Shown here: one piece after another, positions 51,272 through 59,882 of the stretch
How positions within the stretch are numbered: the first letter of the stretch is position 1
How the letters are laid out: each line of letters opens with the position of its first letter
NCBI GenBank assembly: GCA_965220045.1
Contig: OZ244803.1
Coordinates: 620,001 to 684,000, forward strand
Source of the DNA: VXOZ01 sp965220045
Lineage (GTDB): Bacteria > Chloroflexota > UBA11872 > VXOZ01
Length of the DNA: 64,000 bases
Reading direction: 5' to 3'
Notes under the pieces: model-generated
Told to the model about the DNA's origin: nothing
The model's input: only the letters and a program-made list of their open reading frames with translations
Databases searched by the model: none
Made by a program: the position numbers and the translations under genes

Positions 51272-51847
51272 CTACGACGGCCTCGGCGAAGGCGTCGGCA
51301 CCGGTTTCGGCGTGGCGGTGGGTGGAACGGTGGGGGTAGGCTTGAAGTTTTCCGTTACCACGATGATGATCGGCGCGGACTCTCGCCACACTTCAGGGCC
51401 CTGCTGCACGAACTTGAGCGTGTGCTGACCCAGGGCAAAACCCCAGACGTTCTGCGGTACGGCAAGCGGTCGCGGGCCCAGCCCTCCGGTTTCATCGGGC
51501 CAGATCACGCCCATGCGCTCGCCATCGATGAAGACTTGCACGCCGTATTCATCGGGAGGCAAGCGGCCGTCGCCGGGACTTACGTACGGCGCCCAGCCAA
51601 CGCTGCGGTAAATCCAGAGAATGCCGACGCCCTCCGGCGGCACGGTGTTATCGGCTAGCGTGACTTCGATAATCTTGGGGTTGTCCGGATCGCCGACGAT
51701 CGGTGTGGGTGTGGGGGTCGGCTTCGTATTGATCACGACGCCTTGCGGCTGTGCGATACATCCGCCCACCGCCAAAGCAAAGACCAGTAGACCAAGAAGC
51801 AACTGCCAAGCTTGCGGCCGACCGGGCGGCACGTCCCATTTATTCAC
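51272..51847 (-). CDS. Putative lipoprotein with Pro/Thr-rich linkers
   Basis: The protein has 191 residues from a GTG at 51847 with GAGG upstream. A signal helix (WQLLLGLLVFALAVGGC) ends in a lipobox with Cys30. A Pro/Thr linker follows (TKPTPTPTPIVGD), then a beta-rich domain (IIEVTLADNTVPPEGVGILWIYRSVGW) and a second Pro/Thr tail. It is probably anchored on the outer face of the membrane. The domain has no family I recognise. The longer frame upstream of the GTG lacks sense and breaks the signal peptide. It ends three bases before the fusion gene, suggesting an operon. Confidence 0.78.
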   Translation of the reverse strand: MNKWDVPPGRPQAWQLLLGLLVFALAVGGCIAQPQGVVINTKPTPTPTPIVGDPDNPKIIEVTLADNTVPPEGVGILWIYRSVGWAPYVSPGDGRLPPDEYGVQVFIDGERMGVIWPDETGGLGPRPLAVPQNVWGFALGQHTLKFVQQGPEVWRESAPIIIVVTENFKPTPTVPPTATPKPVPTPSPRPS

Positions 51848-52068
51848 GGCACCCTCGTTCCCCGTTATTCGCGTGCGATGCACTCTACAGTCTAATGTAC
51901 CTACATTATGCGTCAATGAACAAGTGTCATCCGAGAATCCTGCTTCTCGTTCTCAATGCACGCGTTGTTCAAGTGATTTGGCAAGCGAGCATTCGGGCGG
52001 CGATGCGCTTAATATACGGAGTGCTATAGTGAAGTGACAGGGTTGCTCGGCATTCCCCGGAGCCTCAG

Positions 52069-53871
52069 GTGAACAATCGCGAATTCACGCCGGATACTGA
52101 ATTTTCCTATGACCGTTCCTCTGTCTGGCGGTGGCTGATAGGTCATGCATTGCGCTATCCGTGGCACGTGGTGGTCGGTACCCTCTTACGCGCCGGCGTC
52201 GTAGTTGCCGCCGTTCAGGTGCCAAAGCTGATGGGCGATGCATTCGATGCCGTTGCGGGAGCAGACTCGGGTCAGGGCGTGCTCTTCGGCTTTGCCTTGG
52301 CCATTGTTGGCCTCAGCGTACTGAGAGGCGTGCTGCAATTGCTGGCAAACTACACGGCCGAGATTGTGGCGCTCCGCATGGAACGCGACGTGCGCGACGA
52401 GCTCTACGTCAATCTGCTCGGCAAGAGCCAGACCTATCACGGCCAGCAACGCGTCGGCGACATCATGGCTCGTGCCACAAACGACGTGAAGCAACTCAAT
52501 CTGATGGTCAACCCCGGCCTGCTCTTGCTGTCGGAGTGGCTGGTTAACATGGTGGCGCCCATAGCCGCCATCGCACTTTTCTTGAGCGTAGATCTGCTGC
52601 CAATTCCAGTCCTTTTTCTCATCCTGTTCCTCATCGCTCTGCGGGGATATCTGCGGCGGCTAACGCCGGTGGCCGGCGCGCTCCGCGCGCAGTTTGGCGT
52701 GCTCAATGCAACCCTCACCGAGTCGATCGCGGGAATCGAAGTCGTAAAGTCGAATGCCCAGGAAGTGCAAGAGTACGACCGCTTTCGCGTGAAGGCGGAG
52801 GACTACCGCGATCTCTTCGTCGAACAAGGCAAGATCCAGGCGCGCTATTTGCCGCTGTTGATGTTCTCATTCTGTCTGGCGCTCGGCCTGGCGCACTCGC
52901 TCTATCTCTTTGCGAACGGTTCTCTGACGCTCGGTCAGGTCATCGCGTTCATGGGGTTCTTGGGCATGCTGCGGTTTCCTACATTTGTCTCTATATTTGC
53001 GTTCGCTCTCGTGAAGCTCGGCACCGCCGGGGCGGAGCGTATTCTAACAATCTTGAATGCGGAAACGGAAATCGACGAGAACCGGGCCGGCCTTGAGCAA
53101 CCGATTGAGGGCGAGGTTGTGTTTGATAGCGTCTCGTTTGCCTATCAGGGAGCCGCCGCGCTCCGGGACATTAGCTTCACGGCGCATCCGGGAGAAACGA
53201 TCGCGATCGTGGGCCAGACCGGCTCCGGCAAATCCACGCTCACGCGACTCATCAACCGCATCTACGAGGTTTCTGGGGGAAGAGTACTCATCGATGGCGT
53301 GGACGTGCGTGTGTGGTCGATGGAATCGCTGCGCTCACAGATCGCCACCATCGATCAGGATGTCTTCTTGTTTTCACGCACGCTGGCAGAGAACATCGCC
53401 TTCGGCGTGCGCCGGCCGGTGAGCCGCCAGGAGATAGAGGCTGTTGCGAAAGAAGCCCAAGCCCACGACTTCATCATGAGCTTCACAGACGGGTATGACA
53501 CGGTGGTCGGCGAACGGGGCGTGACTCTCTCCGGCGGACAGCGCCAACGCATTGCCATTGCCCGCGCTTTTCTGGCCGATCCGCGCATCCTCGTCTTGGA
53601 CGACTCCACCAGCGCGATTGACAGCGCAACGGAGGACCAGATACAGCGGGCGCTGCGTAACATCTTGCGCGGCAGGACGACTTTTCTCATCACGCACCGT
53701 CTCTCGCAGATTCGCTGGGCGGACCGCATTCTCGTGCTGCGCGGTGGCAGAGTGGAAGACCAGGGCACGCATGAGGAACTCATCGCGCGCAGTCCGGCGT
53801 ACCGCGACATCTTCGCCCATCGGGACGAGCGCTATGCCGCCGCCATGCCCGCCAGTCTCGGTGGAGATTAG
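52069..53871 (+). CDS. ABC exporter half-transporter A (degenerate Walker B)
   Basis: In this 600-residue protein, a six-helix type IV exporter domain (about 20-320) is fused to an ATPase. Walker A GQTGSGKST is near 382-390, signature LSGGQRQR near 487 and the H-loop is THRLSQ. Walker B reads ILVLDDSTS, with Asp where the catalytic Glu should be. That change is typical of one partner in heterodimeric exporters such as TM287/288. The partner with the catalytic Glu lies downstream at 54394. The start is a GTG at 52069. The substrate is unknown; lipids or drugs are usual for this class. Confidence 0.92.
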   Translation: MNNREFTPDTEFSYDRSSVWRWLIGHALRYPWHVVVGTLLRAGVVVAAVQVPKLMGDAFDAVAGADSGQGVLFGFALAIVGLSVLRGVLQLLANYTAEIVALRMERDVRDELYVNLLGKSQTYHGQQRVGDIMARATNDVKQLNLMVNPGLLLLSEWLVNMVAPIAAIALFLSVDLLPIPVLFLILFLIALRGYLRRLTPVAGALRAQFGVLNATLTESIAGIEVVKSNAQEVQEYDRFRVKAEDYRDLFVEQGKIQARYLPLLMFSFCLALGLAHSLYLFANGSLTLGQVIAFMGFLGMLRFPTFVSIFAFALVKLGTAGAERILTILNAETEIDENRAGLEQPIEGEVVFDSVSFAYQGAAALRDISFTAHPGETIAIVGQTGSGKSTLTRLINRIYEVSGGRVLIDGVDVRVWSMESLRSQIATIDQDVFLFSRTLAENIAFGVRRPVSRQEIEAVAKEAQAHDFIMSFTDGYDTVVGERGVTLSGGQRQRIAIARAFLADPRILVLDDSTSAIDSATEDQIQRALRNILRGRTTFLITHRLSQIRWADRILVLRGGRVEDQGTHEELIARSPAYRDIFAHRDERYAAAMPASLGGD

Positions 53872-53935
53872 CAGATGAGAAGGACCGCGGCACGAGGGGG
53901 CACCATCAAGACCCAGAGGAGCGACTCCCCTATCC

Positions 53936-54393
53936 GTCATTCCCGTGAAAACGGGAATCCATCTGATCTTCGAAACGTGCGATGTGCCAAGAGCGGGGGA
54001 CGAGCCCCCGCGCTACGAGCCGGAGTGGCCCGCACTAGTAACACCGGATGTGTCAGACCACATCACATTACAACGATGCGAATAGGTGCACTTCGGCACC
54101 GTCATTCCCGTGAAAACGGGAATCCATCTGATCTTCGAAACGTGCAGTATACCGCGAGCGGTGGACAAGCCCCCGCGCTACGAGCCGGAGCGGCCCGCAC
54201 CGGTATGGCCAAAAGGAACGGCCAGCATCACATAGCAGTAATGAGAATAGGCGCACTACGGCTCCGTCATTCCCGTGAAAACGGGAATCCATCCGATCTT
54301 CGATATCTGCGAGCCACCAAGAGCCGGGGGACAAGCCCCCGCGCTACGTGCCGGAGTGTCCGGTACCGCAAACACCGAACGAGGACTGACTAA
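53936..54393 (+). repeat. Three tandem copies of a 165-bp unit between the ABC exporter genes
   Basis: Units begin at 53936, 54101 and 54266, each with GTCATTCCCGTGAAAACGGG and then AATCCATC. A GCGGGGG/CCCCCGC-type hairpin lies about 60 bases in, then CGCTACGAGCCGGAG. The spacing of landmarks is 165 bases between units 1 and 2 and 165-166 between 2 and 3. The third unit is cut short by the start of the next gene. Because 165 is divisible by three, an open frame spans the array, but it is not protein-like. Confidence 0.9.
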
Positions 54394-56199
54394 ATGGGCT
54401 TCGTGATGGACGGATTGGACGCGGACGCGTACGATCGCGAGTACAGTGATCGCGCCCTGCTGCGTCGCATCATCGCCTATTTCCGCCCGCAATCACGGCC
54501 GATGCTTATGGTAGCGGCCGCAATCTTCGTGGGTTCGCTTACCGATACCGCGGTGCCGATTCTTATTTCCCGCGGCATCGACTTAGTGATTGCCAATCCC
54601 GCAACCCAGATGATGGTGCTTCTCGTCATCTCGATCCTGGTCCTGAGCAGCGTATCGTGGGTGCTCAACTATCTCCGCCAGTGGCTGGGCTCCGTGGCTA
54701 TCGGCAACGTGACGCTCAAGATCCGTGAGGACGCCTTCAACGCAACCATGGGGCACGATCTTTCGTTCTTCGACGATCAGCCAACCGGCAAGCTCGTCAG
54801 CCGCGTGTCTTCGGATACGGACGGGTTCGCGGAGACGGTCTCCCTGACCATGAATCTCATCAGCCAGGTAATGCTCGTGATGTTGATGGGAGCGGTGCTG
54901 CTCGTGATCAACTGGCAACTCGGGCTGATAACCATTGCAATGGCGCCCTTCGTGGCAGCCATTTCACTGGTTTTCAGGCGCATTGCGCGGGAGACCTCGT
55001 TGCATTCCCGGCGCATCATGGCGCGGGTCAACGCGCACATTGAGGAGTCTATTAGCGGTATTGCCGTCGCCAAGGTCTTCCGGCAAGAGAAGGCGGTCCA
55101 CGATGACTTCGTAAAGATCAACCAGCAGGCCTACCGCGTGAACTTCCGGCAGGGCATCGTGCTCAATACGTTCTTTCCGGTTTTCAACGCTACCGCCGGC
55201 ATCGGCGCGGCCGTCGTAGTCTACTTTGGCGGCTTGATTACTGCCTCAGGCGCAATGACCGTGGGGGACTGGTATCTCTTCATTCAAGCGCTCATGTTCT
55301 TCTGGTTCCCGCTAACGCAAATCGCCTCGTTTTGGAGTCAGTTTCAGAACGGCCTGTCCGCCAGCGAACGCGTATTCGGCCTGATCGATGCCGACCCGCG
55401 TGTCGTGCAGACCGGCGATGCTCCCGCCAACGACCTGCAGGGCGGTTTCGAATTCAAGAGTGTGCGCTTCAGCTATCAGCCGACGGAGACAGTACTGCCG
55501 GACTTCAGTCTGACGATCAGGCCCGGCGAATCAATCGCGTTGGTAGGTCACACGGGATCGGGCAAGACGAGCATCGTACGGCTTGTGGCCCGTTTCTATG
55601 AGTTTCAGGAGGGCCGGCTACTTGTGGATGGGCGCGACATCCGGTCGTTCAATTTGCCTTCGTACCGCCATCAGATTGGCATTGTGCCGCAGTCGCCCTT
55701 CCTCTTCAGCGGCACGGTGGGCGAGAACATCCGCTACGGCAAGCCTGACGCCGGTGAGGCGGACGTATTGCGCGCGGTCGAGCACATCGCGGGAGGCAAC
55801 TGGCTGGCCGACCTGCCCAATGGGCTGAATACGGACGTCGGCGAGCGCGGCGGGCGCCTCTCCATGGGCCAACGCCAACTGGTGGCCCTGGCGCGTGTCA
55901 TGCTGCACGATCCGGCCGTCTTCATTCTGGATGAGGCCACGGCGAGCGTAGACCCCTTTACCGAAGTCCAGATTCAAGACGGCATAGAAGCCATCATGCG
56001 CGACCGCACGTCCATCGTCATCGCCCACCGCCTCTACACGGTGCAGCACGCCGACCGCATCCTCGTCTTGGACGGCGGCCGCATCTTGGAAGAAGGCACC
56101 CACCAGGCACTCTTAGCCGCAGGCGGCCACTACGCCGAACTGTACGACACCTACTTCCGGCATCAGTCGTTGGAATACGTGGAGAGCGTCGTACACTAG
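54394..56199 (+). CDS. ABC exporter half-transporter B (catalytic Walker B, altered signature)
   Basis: This 601-residue type IV exporter half has a six-helix domain to about 330, Walker A GHTGSGKTS near 384-392, Walker B VFILDEATAS with the catalytic Glu, and H-loop AHRLYT. The signature reads LSMGQ instead of LSGGQ. Its altered signature would face the Asp-type Walker B of half-transporter A, so both defects fall in the same ATP site, as expected for a heterodimer with one degenerate and one active site. The ATG at 54394 lies just after the third 165-bp repeat. The substrate is unknown. Confidence 0.93.
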   Translation: MGFVMDGLDADAYDREYSDRALLRRIIAYFRPQSRPMLMVAAAIFVGSLTDTAVPILISRGIDLVIANPATQMMVLLVISILVLSSVSWVLNYLRQWLGSVAIGNVTLKIREDAFNATMGHDLSFFDDQPTGKLVSRVSSDTDGFAETVSLTMNLISQVMLVMLMGAVLLVINWQLGLITIAMAPFVAAISLVFRRIARETSLHSRRIMARVNAHIEESISGIAVAKVFRQEKAVHDDFVKINQQAYRVNFRQGIVLNTFFPVFNATAGIGAAVVVYFGGLITASGAMTVGDWYLFIQALMFFWFPLTQIASFWSQFQNGLSASERVFGLIDADPRVVQTGDAPANDLQGGFEFKSVRFSYQPTETVLPDFSLTIRPGESIALVGHTGSGKTSIVRLVARFYEFQEGRLLVDGRDIRSFNLPSYRHQIGIVPQSPFLFSGTVGENIRYGKPDAGEADVLRAVEHIAGGNWLADLPNGLNTDVGERGGRLSMGQRQLVALARVMLHDPAVFILDEATASVDPFTEVQIQDGIEAIMRDRTSIVIAHRLYTVQHADRILVLDGGRILEEGTHQALLAAGGHYAELYDTYFRHQSLEYVESVVH

Positions 56200-56251
56200 T
56201 CGTCTCTCTGCCGGTTTTTTTAGTTTCACCAAGCAAGTATTGGATTTACCC

Positions 56252-56280
56252 TTGACATGTTGAGCTATGTACTCTATAGT
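56252..56280 (+). promoter_or_regulatory. Consensus-like sigma70 promoter for the membrane protein/regulator pair
   Basis: TTGACA (56252-56257) and TATAGT (56275-56280) are separated by exactly 17 bases. The -10 lies inside the inverted repeat at 56267-56291. Confidence 0.8.
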
Positions 56281-56291
56281 ACAGAGTACAT
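56267..56291. promoter_or_regulatory. Perfect 9-bp inverted-repeat operator over the -10 box
   Basis: ATGTACTCT (56267-56275) and AGAGTACAT (56283-56291) are exact reverse complements around ATAGTAC. Binding would block RNA polymerase. The winged-helix protein encoded at 56883-57212 in the same unit is the likely ligand-controlled repressor (inference). Confidence 0.78.
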
Positions 56292-56329
56292 GGTATACAG
56301 GAGTAGTATTAGAATCAAAGGAGGTTATC

Positions 56330-56899
56330 ATGTCGAGTTCAAATAAGCTGCGAGAGGACGTAGCGTATGTGCGCGCCGTGGCGCAGCGATCCGGACCCGG
56401 TCAGCCGACGGCTACCTTTGTCTTCTGGGCGGTCGTTGCGGTCATTGGCTTTGCCCTGGTGGACTTTGCCAGTGATCCTCGCTGGATTGGATGGTTCTGG
56501 TTGGTAGCAGCACCGTTTGGTGTTGTGTTCTCAGCATGGCTGGGCATACGCCACAGCCGGCGTGTCGGCCAGAAGGATAGCTGGGAAGGCATCCGGTGGG
56601 GTCTGCATTGGCTGTCATTCCTCGGAGTTGGTCTGCTCAGTAGTGTGTTGGTCGCGACGGAGCAGCTTACCTGGTCCGGCTACAGTTCGATCTGGCTGCT
56701 GTTCTTGGCACTGACGTATTTTCTCGCTGGATTGCACTTGGACCGACGTTTGCTGCCCGTAGGCTTGGTTGCGGCCGTTGGCTATGTCATCACCCTTTTC
56801 GTACCTGACTATGGCTGGACAATAACCGGGATCTTGTTTGCCGCGGCGTTGTTGACGCTGGGCTACCTTGGAGTGATGCCGCGTGGCCAGACGAGCTGA
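56330..56899 (+). CDS. Membrane protein of unknown function co-encoded with a winged-helix regulator
   Basis: The protein has 189 residues from the ATG at 56330, which follows AAAGGAGG by 5 bases, one of the strongest ribosome-binding sites in the window. A short cytoplasmic head (SSSNKLREDVAYVRAVAQR) is followed by about five transmembrane helices in pairs. No catalytic motif is seen. The pairing of such small membrane proteins with a PF13601-like regulator is frequent in bacteria, but the role is not established. The next gene starts 17 bases before this one stops, so the two are coupled. Confidence 0.82.
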   Translation: MSSSNKLREDVAYVRAVAQRSGPGQPTATFVFWAVVAVIGFALVDFASDPRWIGWFWLVAAPFGVVFSAWLGIRHSRRVGQKDSWEGIRWGLHWLSFLGVGLLSSVLVATEQLTWSGYSSIWLLFLALTYFLAGLHLDRRLLPVGLVAAVGYVITLFVPDYGWTITGILFAAALLTLGYLGVMPRGQTS

Positions 56900-57212
56900 T
56901 CCGGACATCGCCAGTCTTGCAGAACTGGCGTCACTGGGCGGTCTTCTGGAGCATCGGGTGCGACTCGCGGTCTGTGTGTTGCTCTCCAAGCATGAATTCA
57001 TGTCCTTCAGCCGTCTCAAACAGGTTCTGGCCGAAACGGACGGCAACCTCGGGACGCATCTGCGCAAGCTGGAGGATGGCGGCTACGTTGAAGTCGAGAA
57101 GACCTTTCGCGACCGCCGGCCCGTAACTTGGTACTCTTTGAGTGCACGGGGGCGCGCCAAGCTGCATGAGCACCTTGCCAATCTCACGCGGCTCATCGAG
57201 CGCGCCCAGTGA
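56883..57212 (+). CDS. Winged-helix transcriptional regulator
   Basis: The protein has 109 residues from a GTG at 56883. A winged helix-turn-helix is visible: LEHRVRLAVCVLLSKHEFMSFSRLKQVLAETDGNLGTHLRKLEDGGYVEVEKTFRDRRPVTWYSLSARGRAKL. This matches the transcriptional-regulator group with DNLGTHL-KLE-GYV (HTH_34/MarR-like). There is no separate ligand domain, and the last helix probably dimerises. The gene lies in the unit controlled by the palindrome at 56267-56291, so it is probably autoregulatory. Confidence 0.87.
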   Translation: MARRADPDIASLAELASLGGLLEHRVRLAVCVLLSKHEFMSFSRLKQVLAETDGNLGTHLRKLEDGGYVEVEKTFRDRRPVTWYSLSARGRAKLHEHLANLTRLIERAQ

Positions 57213-57417
57213 ACTCTTGCTGCGATGCAGGCGGCACGCTACCATGGCCGCGTAGTGCAAGCGGGTTTCACGTATGTGAGGCCACACGAGTCGCTGTCAC
57301 GCCGCCGTAGGTGAGGCAGATATGCAGTCGCGCCGTCAGGGCAGTGCCGCAGCAACCGGCTCGGGAATATGGCCGAAGGCCGCGGTCGAGTAACGGAGCG
57401 AGCAGAAGGGTGTATCC

Positions 57418-58404
57418 ATGGAAATCCAGCAGCTAGTCTTTCCGGCAAAAGACACGTGCGTCACGGAGACTATCAACATTCCGGACAAGATTGGGCCCAG
57501 TGAGGTCTTGGTGAAGAACCGGCTCTCATTGATCAGCGCAGGCACGGAGCTTGCCATGTTCACGGAGACGCACCGGGGCTTTGCAGAGCCTGATTTCGAT
57601 TACGCCAAGTTTCCATTCCGGCCGGGATACGCCGCGATTGGCGATGTAGCGGCGGTGGGTGAAGGCGTCTCTGACCTGGCGGTGGGGACGCGTGTGTTCA
57701 GCCGCGGGCGCCACGCGACGCATGCGTTGGTAGCGCGCGCTGCGCTGTTGCCGGTGCCGGACGGGGTCCCGGATTCGCGCGTGCCATTCTTCGCGATGCT
57801 TCAGATTGCCATGTCGGCGGTGCGTCAGGCGCCCGTGTATTTCGGCGAAAACGCGCTGGTGATTGGCATGGGCTTGGTGGGAAATCTCTGCGCGCAACTA
57901 TGCAGGTTGGCGGGTGCGGGCCAAGTCGCAGCCGCCGACCTGGCAACGCCGCGGCTGGCACAAGCCCAAGCGTGCGGCGTGGACCGAGCCTTTAACCTGA
58001 GCAAAAAGCCGCTTGCCGATTGGCTGCCGGAACTCGGACCGCGCGGCGCGAATCTCGTGGTTGAGGCCGTGGGCAGCGGCGCGACCATCGACCTTGCGCT
58101 CAAGGCGGCCGCCGCTCACGGGCGCGTCGTATTGCTGGGCAGCCCAAGAGACAAGTTCGAGCTCGATCCGTATTTCGATGTCCACCGCACGGGGGTACGT
58201 CTCATCGGCGCCCATGCCAGTACGGTGGTTCCAGAGACTCGTGACCAAGACATTCCATTCCTGTGGTCGCTGCTGGCAAGCGGACGCGTAAATGTCGAAC
58301 CGCTCATCACCCACGTGCTTCCATTTACAGAAGGTCAGAGAGCCTACGAGGGCCTGCGCGACCGCAAGGATGATTTTCTGGGCGTGCAACTGAAATATTC
58401 GTAA
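57418..58404 (+). CDS. Zinc-type alcohol dehydrogenase-like (MDR) oxidoreductase without the catalytic-zinc cysteine
   Basis: This 328-residue MDR protein has a GroES-like N-terminal domain (LVKNRLSLISAGTELAMF, RPGYAAIGDVAAVGEGV) and a Rossmann domain (ENALVIGMGLVGNLCAQL). The usual catalytic-zinc Cys after the first strands is replaced by SAGTE, as in the BchC-like and related branch, so zinc-dependent alcohol oxidation is unlikely. AGAAGGG lies 7 bases before the ATG at 57418. The neighbours give no hint of substrate. Confidence 0.85.
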   Translation: MEIQQLVFPAKDTCVTETINIPDKIGPSEVLVKNRLSLISAGTELAMFTETHRGFAEPDFDYAKFPFRPGYAAIGDVAAVGEGVSDLAVGTRVFSRGRHATHALVARAALLPVPDGVPDSRVPFFAMLQIAMSAVRQAPVYFGENALVIGMGLVGNLCAQLCRLAGAGQVAAADLATPRLAQAQACGVDRAFNLSKKPLADWLPELGPRGANLVVEAVGSGATIDLALKAAAAHGRVVLLGSPRDKFELDPYFDVHRTGVRLIGAHASTVVPETRDQDIPFLWSLLASGRVNVEPLITHVLPFTEGQRAYEGLRDRKDDFLGVQLKYS

Positions 58405-58590
58405 TTGGCGCGTGGGCTCTACGCTGCGGTAGTGAGATGGGTGACCACCGTGAGCCATCGCAGTTGCTGTCCAATTTGAGAAGCGGGCCACTGCGCCTCC
58501 CGTAGATACCCGCGTCATTTTGCCTCGCGAGGTGAGCCATGCTCTGTGCGGGAGATCTTCTCTGGGGCCGCTGTGCGAGGGAGTTAGTCG

Positions 58591-58620
58591 CGTAGGGGCA
58601 CGATATATCGTGCCCCTACG
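58591..58620. repeat. Perfect 30-bp palindrome, GTAGGGGCACG repeat copy 2
   Basis: CGTAGGGGCACGATA is followed directly by its exact reverse complement TATCGTGCCCCTACG. It lies in the gene-free 58405-58708 interval between convergent genes. It matches the hairpin at 17864-17891. Confidence 0.85.
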
Positions 58621-58708
58621 TCTGATGTTAAAGACCTAGTCCGCAATTGGGTCAGGGGGACAGCCATGGCCGATAGAGGCTACGCGGCAGTGCTCAAGAG
58701 TATGAGGG

Positions 58709-59872
58709 CTAGTTAACCCGCCGGCCCTTGCTGTCGAAGACGTGCTGGACGTGGGGCGGAATCTCCATGAAGATCAGTGTCTCCGGCTCGTGATGTTCGG
58801 TCTGTGGGCGCTGAATACGGTACGAGTACCGTCCCACGCGCACCGTGAGCAGCAGCGAGCGTTCGCTCATGAGCGGCTCCACGATCTCGACCTTGGCCGG
58901 AATGGTATCTTCCTCGTTCTCGGAACGCAGCACTACGTCCGTAGGGCGCACGCCAATGGTGACCCGCTCGGCCTGATACTGCTGGAGCACAATTGGCGGC
59001 GGTTCGACTTTACGGTCGTGAATGTCCACGTACTCCCTGTGCACGACTCCGGGCAGCAGGTTCATTGCCGGCACCGTAATGAAGTCCGCCACAAAGAGGT
59101 TGAGCGGGCGCTCGACAATCTGCTTGCGGGTATCTACCTGCAAGATGCGTCCATCGTGCATTACGGCGATACGGTCGCCCATGGTAAAGGCCTCGGACTG
59201 ATCGTGGGTAACGTAGACCGACGTGATGCCAAAGCGTTGAACGAGGCGTTTGATCTCGACACGGGTGCGCGCGCGTACCTTGGCATCGAGATTGGACAGC
59301 GGTTCGTCGAAGAGAAATGTCCGCGGATCGCGTATGATGGCGCGCGCAATGGCGACGCGCTGCTGTTGGCCGCCGGAGAGTTTCGGCGGCTTCTGGCTGA
59401 GCAGAGTTTCAAAGCCGAGCCCCATGACCCGCGCCGTAATCCGCACCCGTTCCGGAATCTCGTGCTTGCGCTGGTGCATCTGAAAGAAGAAGCCCATGTT
59501 GTCCTCTGACTGCCAGTGCGGGTAGAGGGCGTAGTCCTGGAATACCATGGCGACGTTGCGTTCCTGCGGGCTAACCGTAGTTACATCTTCGCCATCGAAG
59601 AGCACTTTACCGCCATCGAGAAAGTCAAGACCGGAGAGAACGCGCAACAGGGTCGTCTTGCCGCACCCCGACGGGCCAAGCACACTCAAGGACTCACCGT
59701 CATCTATTTGGAGATCGATCTCCTTGAGCGCGTAGATCAGGTCGTCTTCCGTGTCGGCAATTACGTCATCGGCAGCCTCGCCGCCTCTAAACCGGCCAAC
59801 GAGGTTCTTCCAAGAGAGCGGGCTCGCCTTCTTGAATGTTTTGGTAGCGCCTTCTAGGGTGAGGCTTGCCAT
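58709..59872 (-). CDS. MalK/UgpC-type sugar ABC transporter ATPase
   Basis: The protein has 387 residues from the ATG at 59872. It has Walker A GPSGCGKTT, Q-loop MVFQDYALYPHW, signature LSGGQQQR, Walker B FLFDEPLSNLDAK and THDQSEAFTMGD. A C-terminal TOBE region follows (ERVTIGVRPTDVVL). This architecture powers carbohydrate importers and can serve several permeases. Near residues 15-45 about 25 extra residues (LVGRFRGGEAADDVIADTEDD) split the N-terminal strands, unlike standard MalK. No permease or binding protein is adjacent, only a YesL-like protein. Its ribosome-binding site is weak. Confidence 0.9.
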   Translation of the reverse strand: MASLTLEGATKTFKKASPLSWKNLVGRFRGGEAADDVIADTEDDLIYALKEIDLQIDDGESLSVLGPSGCGKTTLLRVLSGLDFLDGGKVLFDGEDVTTVSPQERNVAMVFQDYALYPHWQSEDNMGFFFQMHQRKHEIPERVRITARVMGLGFETLLSQKPPKLSGGQQQRVAIARAIIRDPRTFLFDEPLSNLDAKVRARTRVEIKRLVQRFGITSVYVTHDQSEAFTMGDRIAVMHDGRILQVDTRKQIVERPLNLFVADFITVPAMNLLPGVVHREYVDIHDRKVEPPPIVLQQYQAERVTIGVRPTDVVLRSENEEDTIPAKVEIVEPLMSERSLLLTVRVGRYSYRIQRPQTEHHEPETLIFMEIPPHVQHVFDSKGRRVN

Positions 59873-59882
59873 AGCAATCTCT

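Noticed and set aside
53875..54393. Plus-strand open frame of about 172 codons with repeated HSRENGNPSD segments
   Set aside because: It is an artefact of the 165-bp repeat array (165 is divisible by three); the repeats are intergenic elements seen elsewhere out of frame.
53936..54393. Possible CRISPR array
   Set aside because: Only three units, too long, with the whole unit repeated rather than short repeats with unique spacers; no cas genes nearby.
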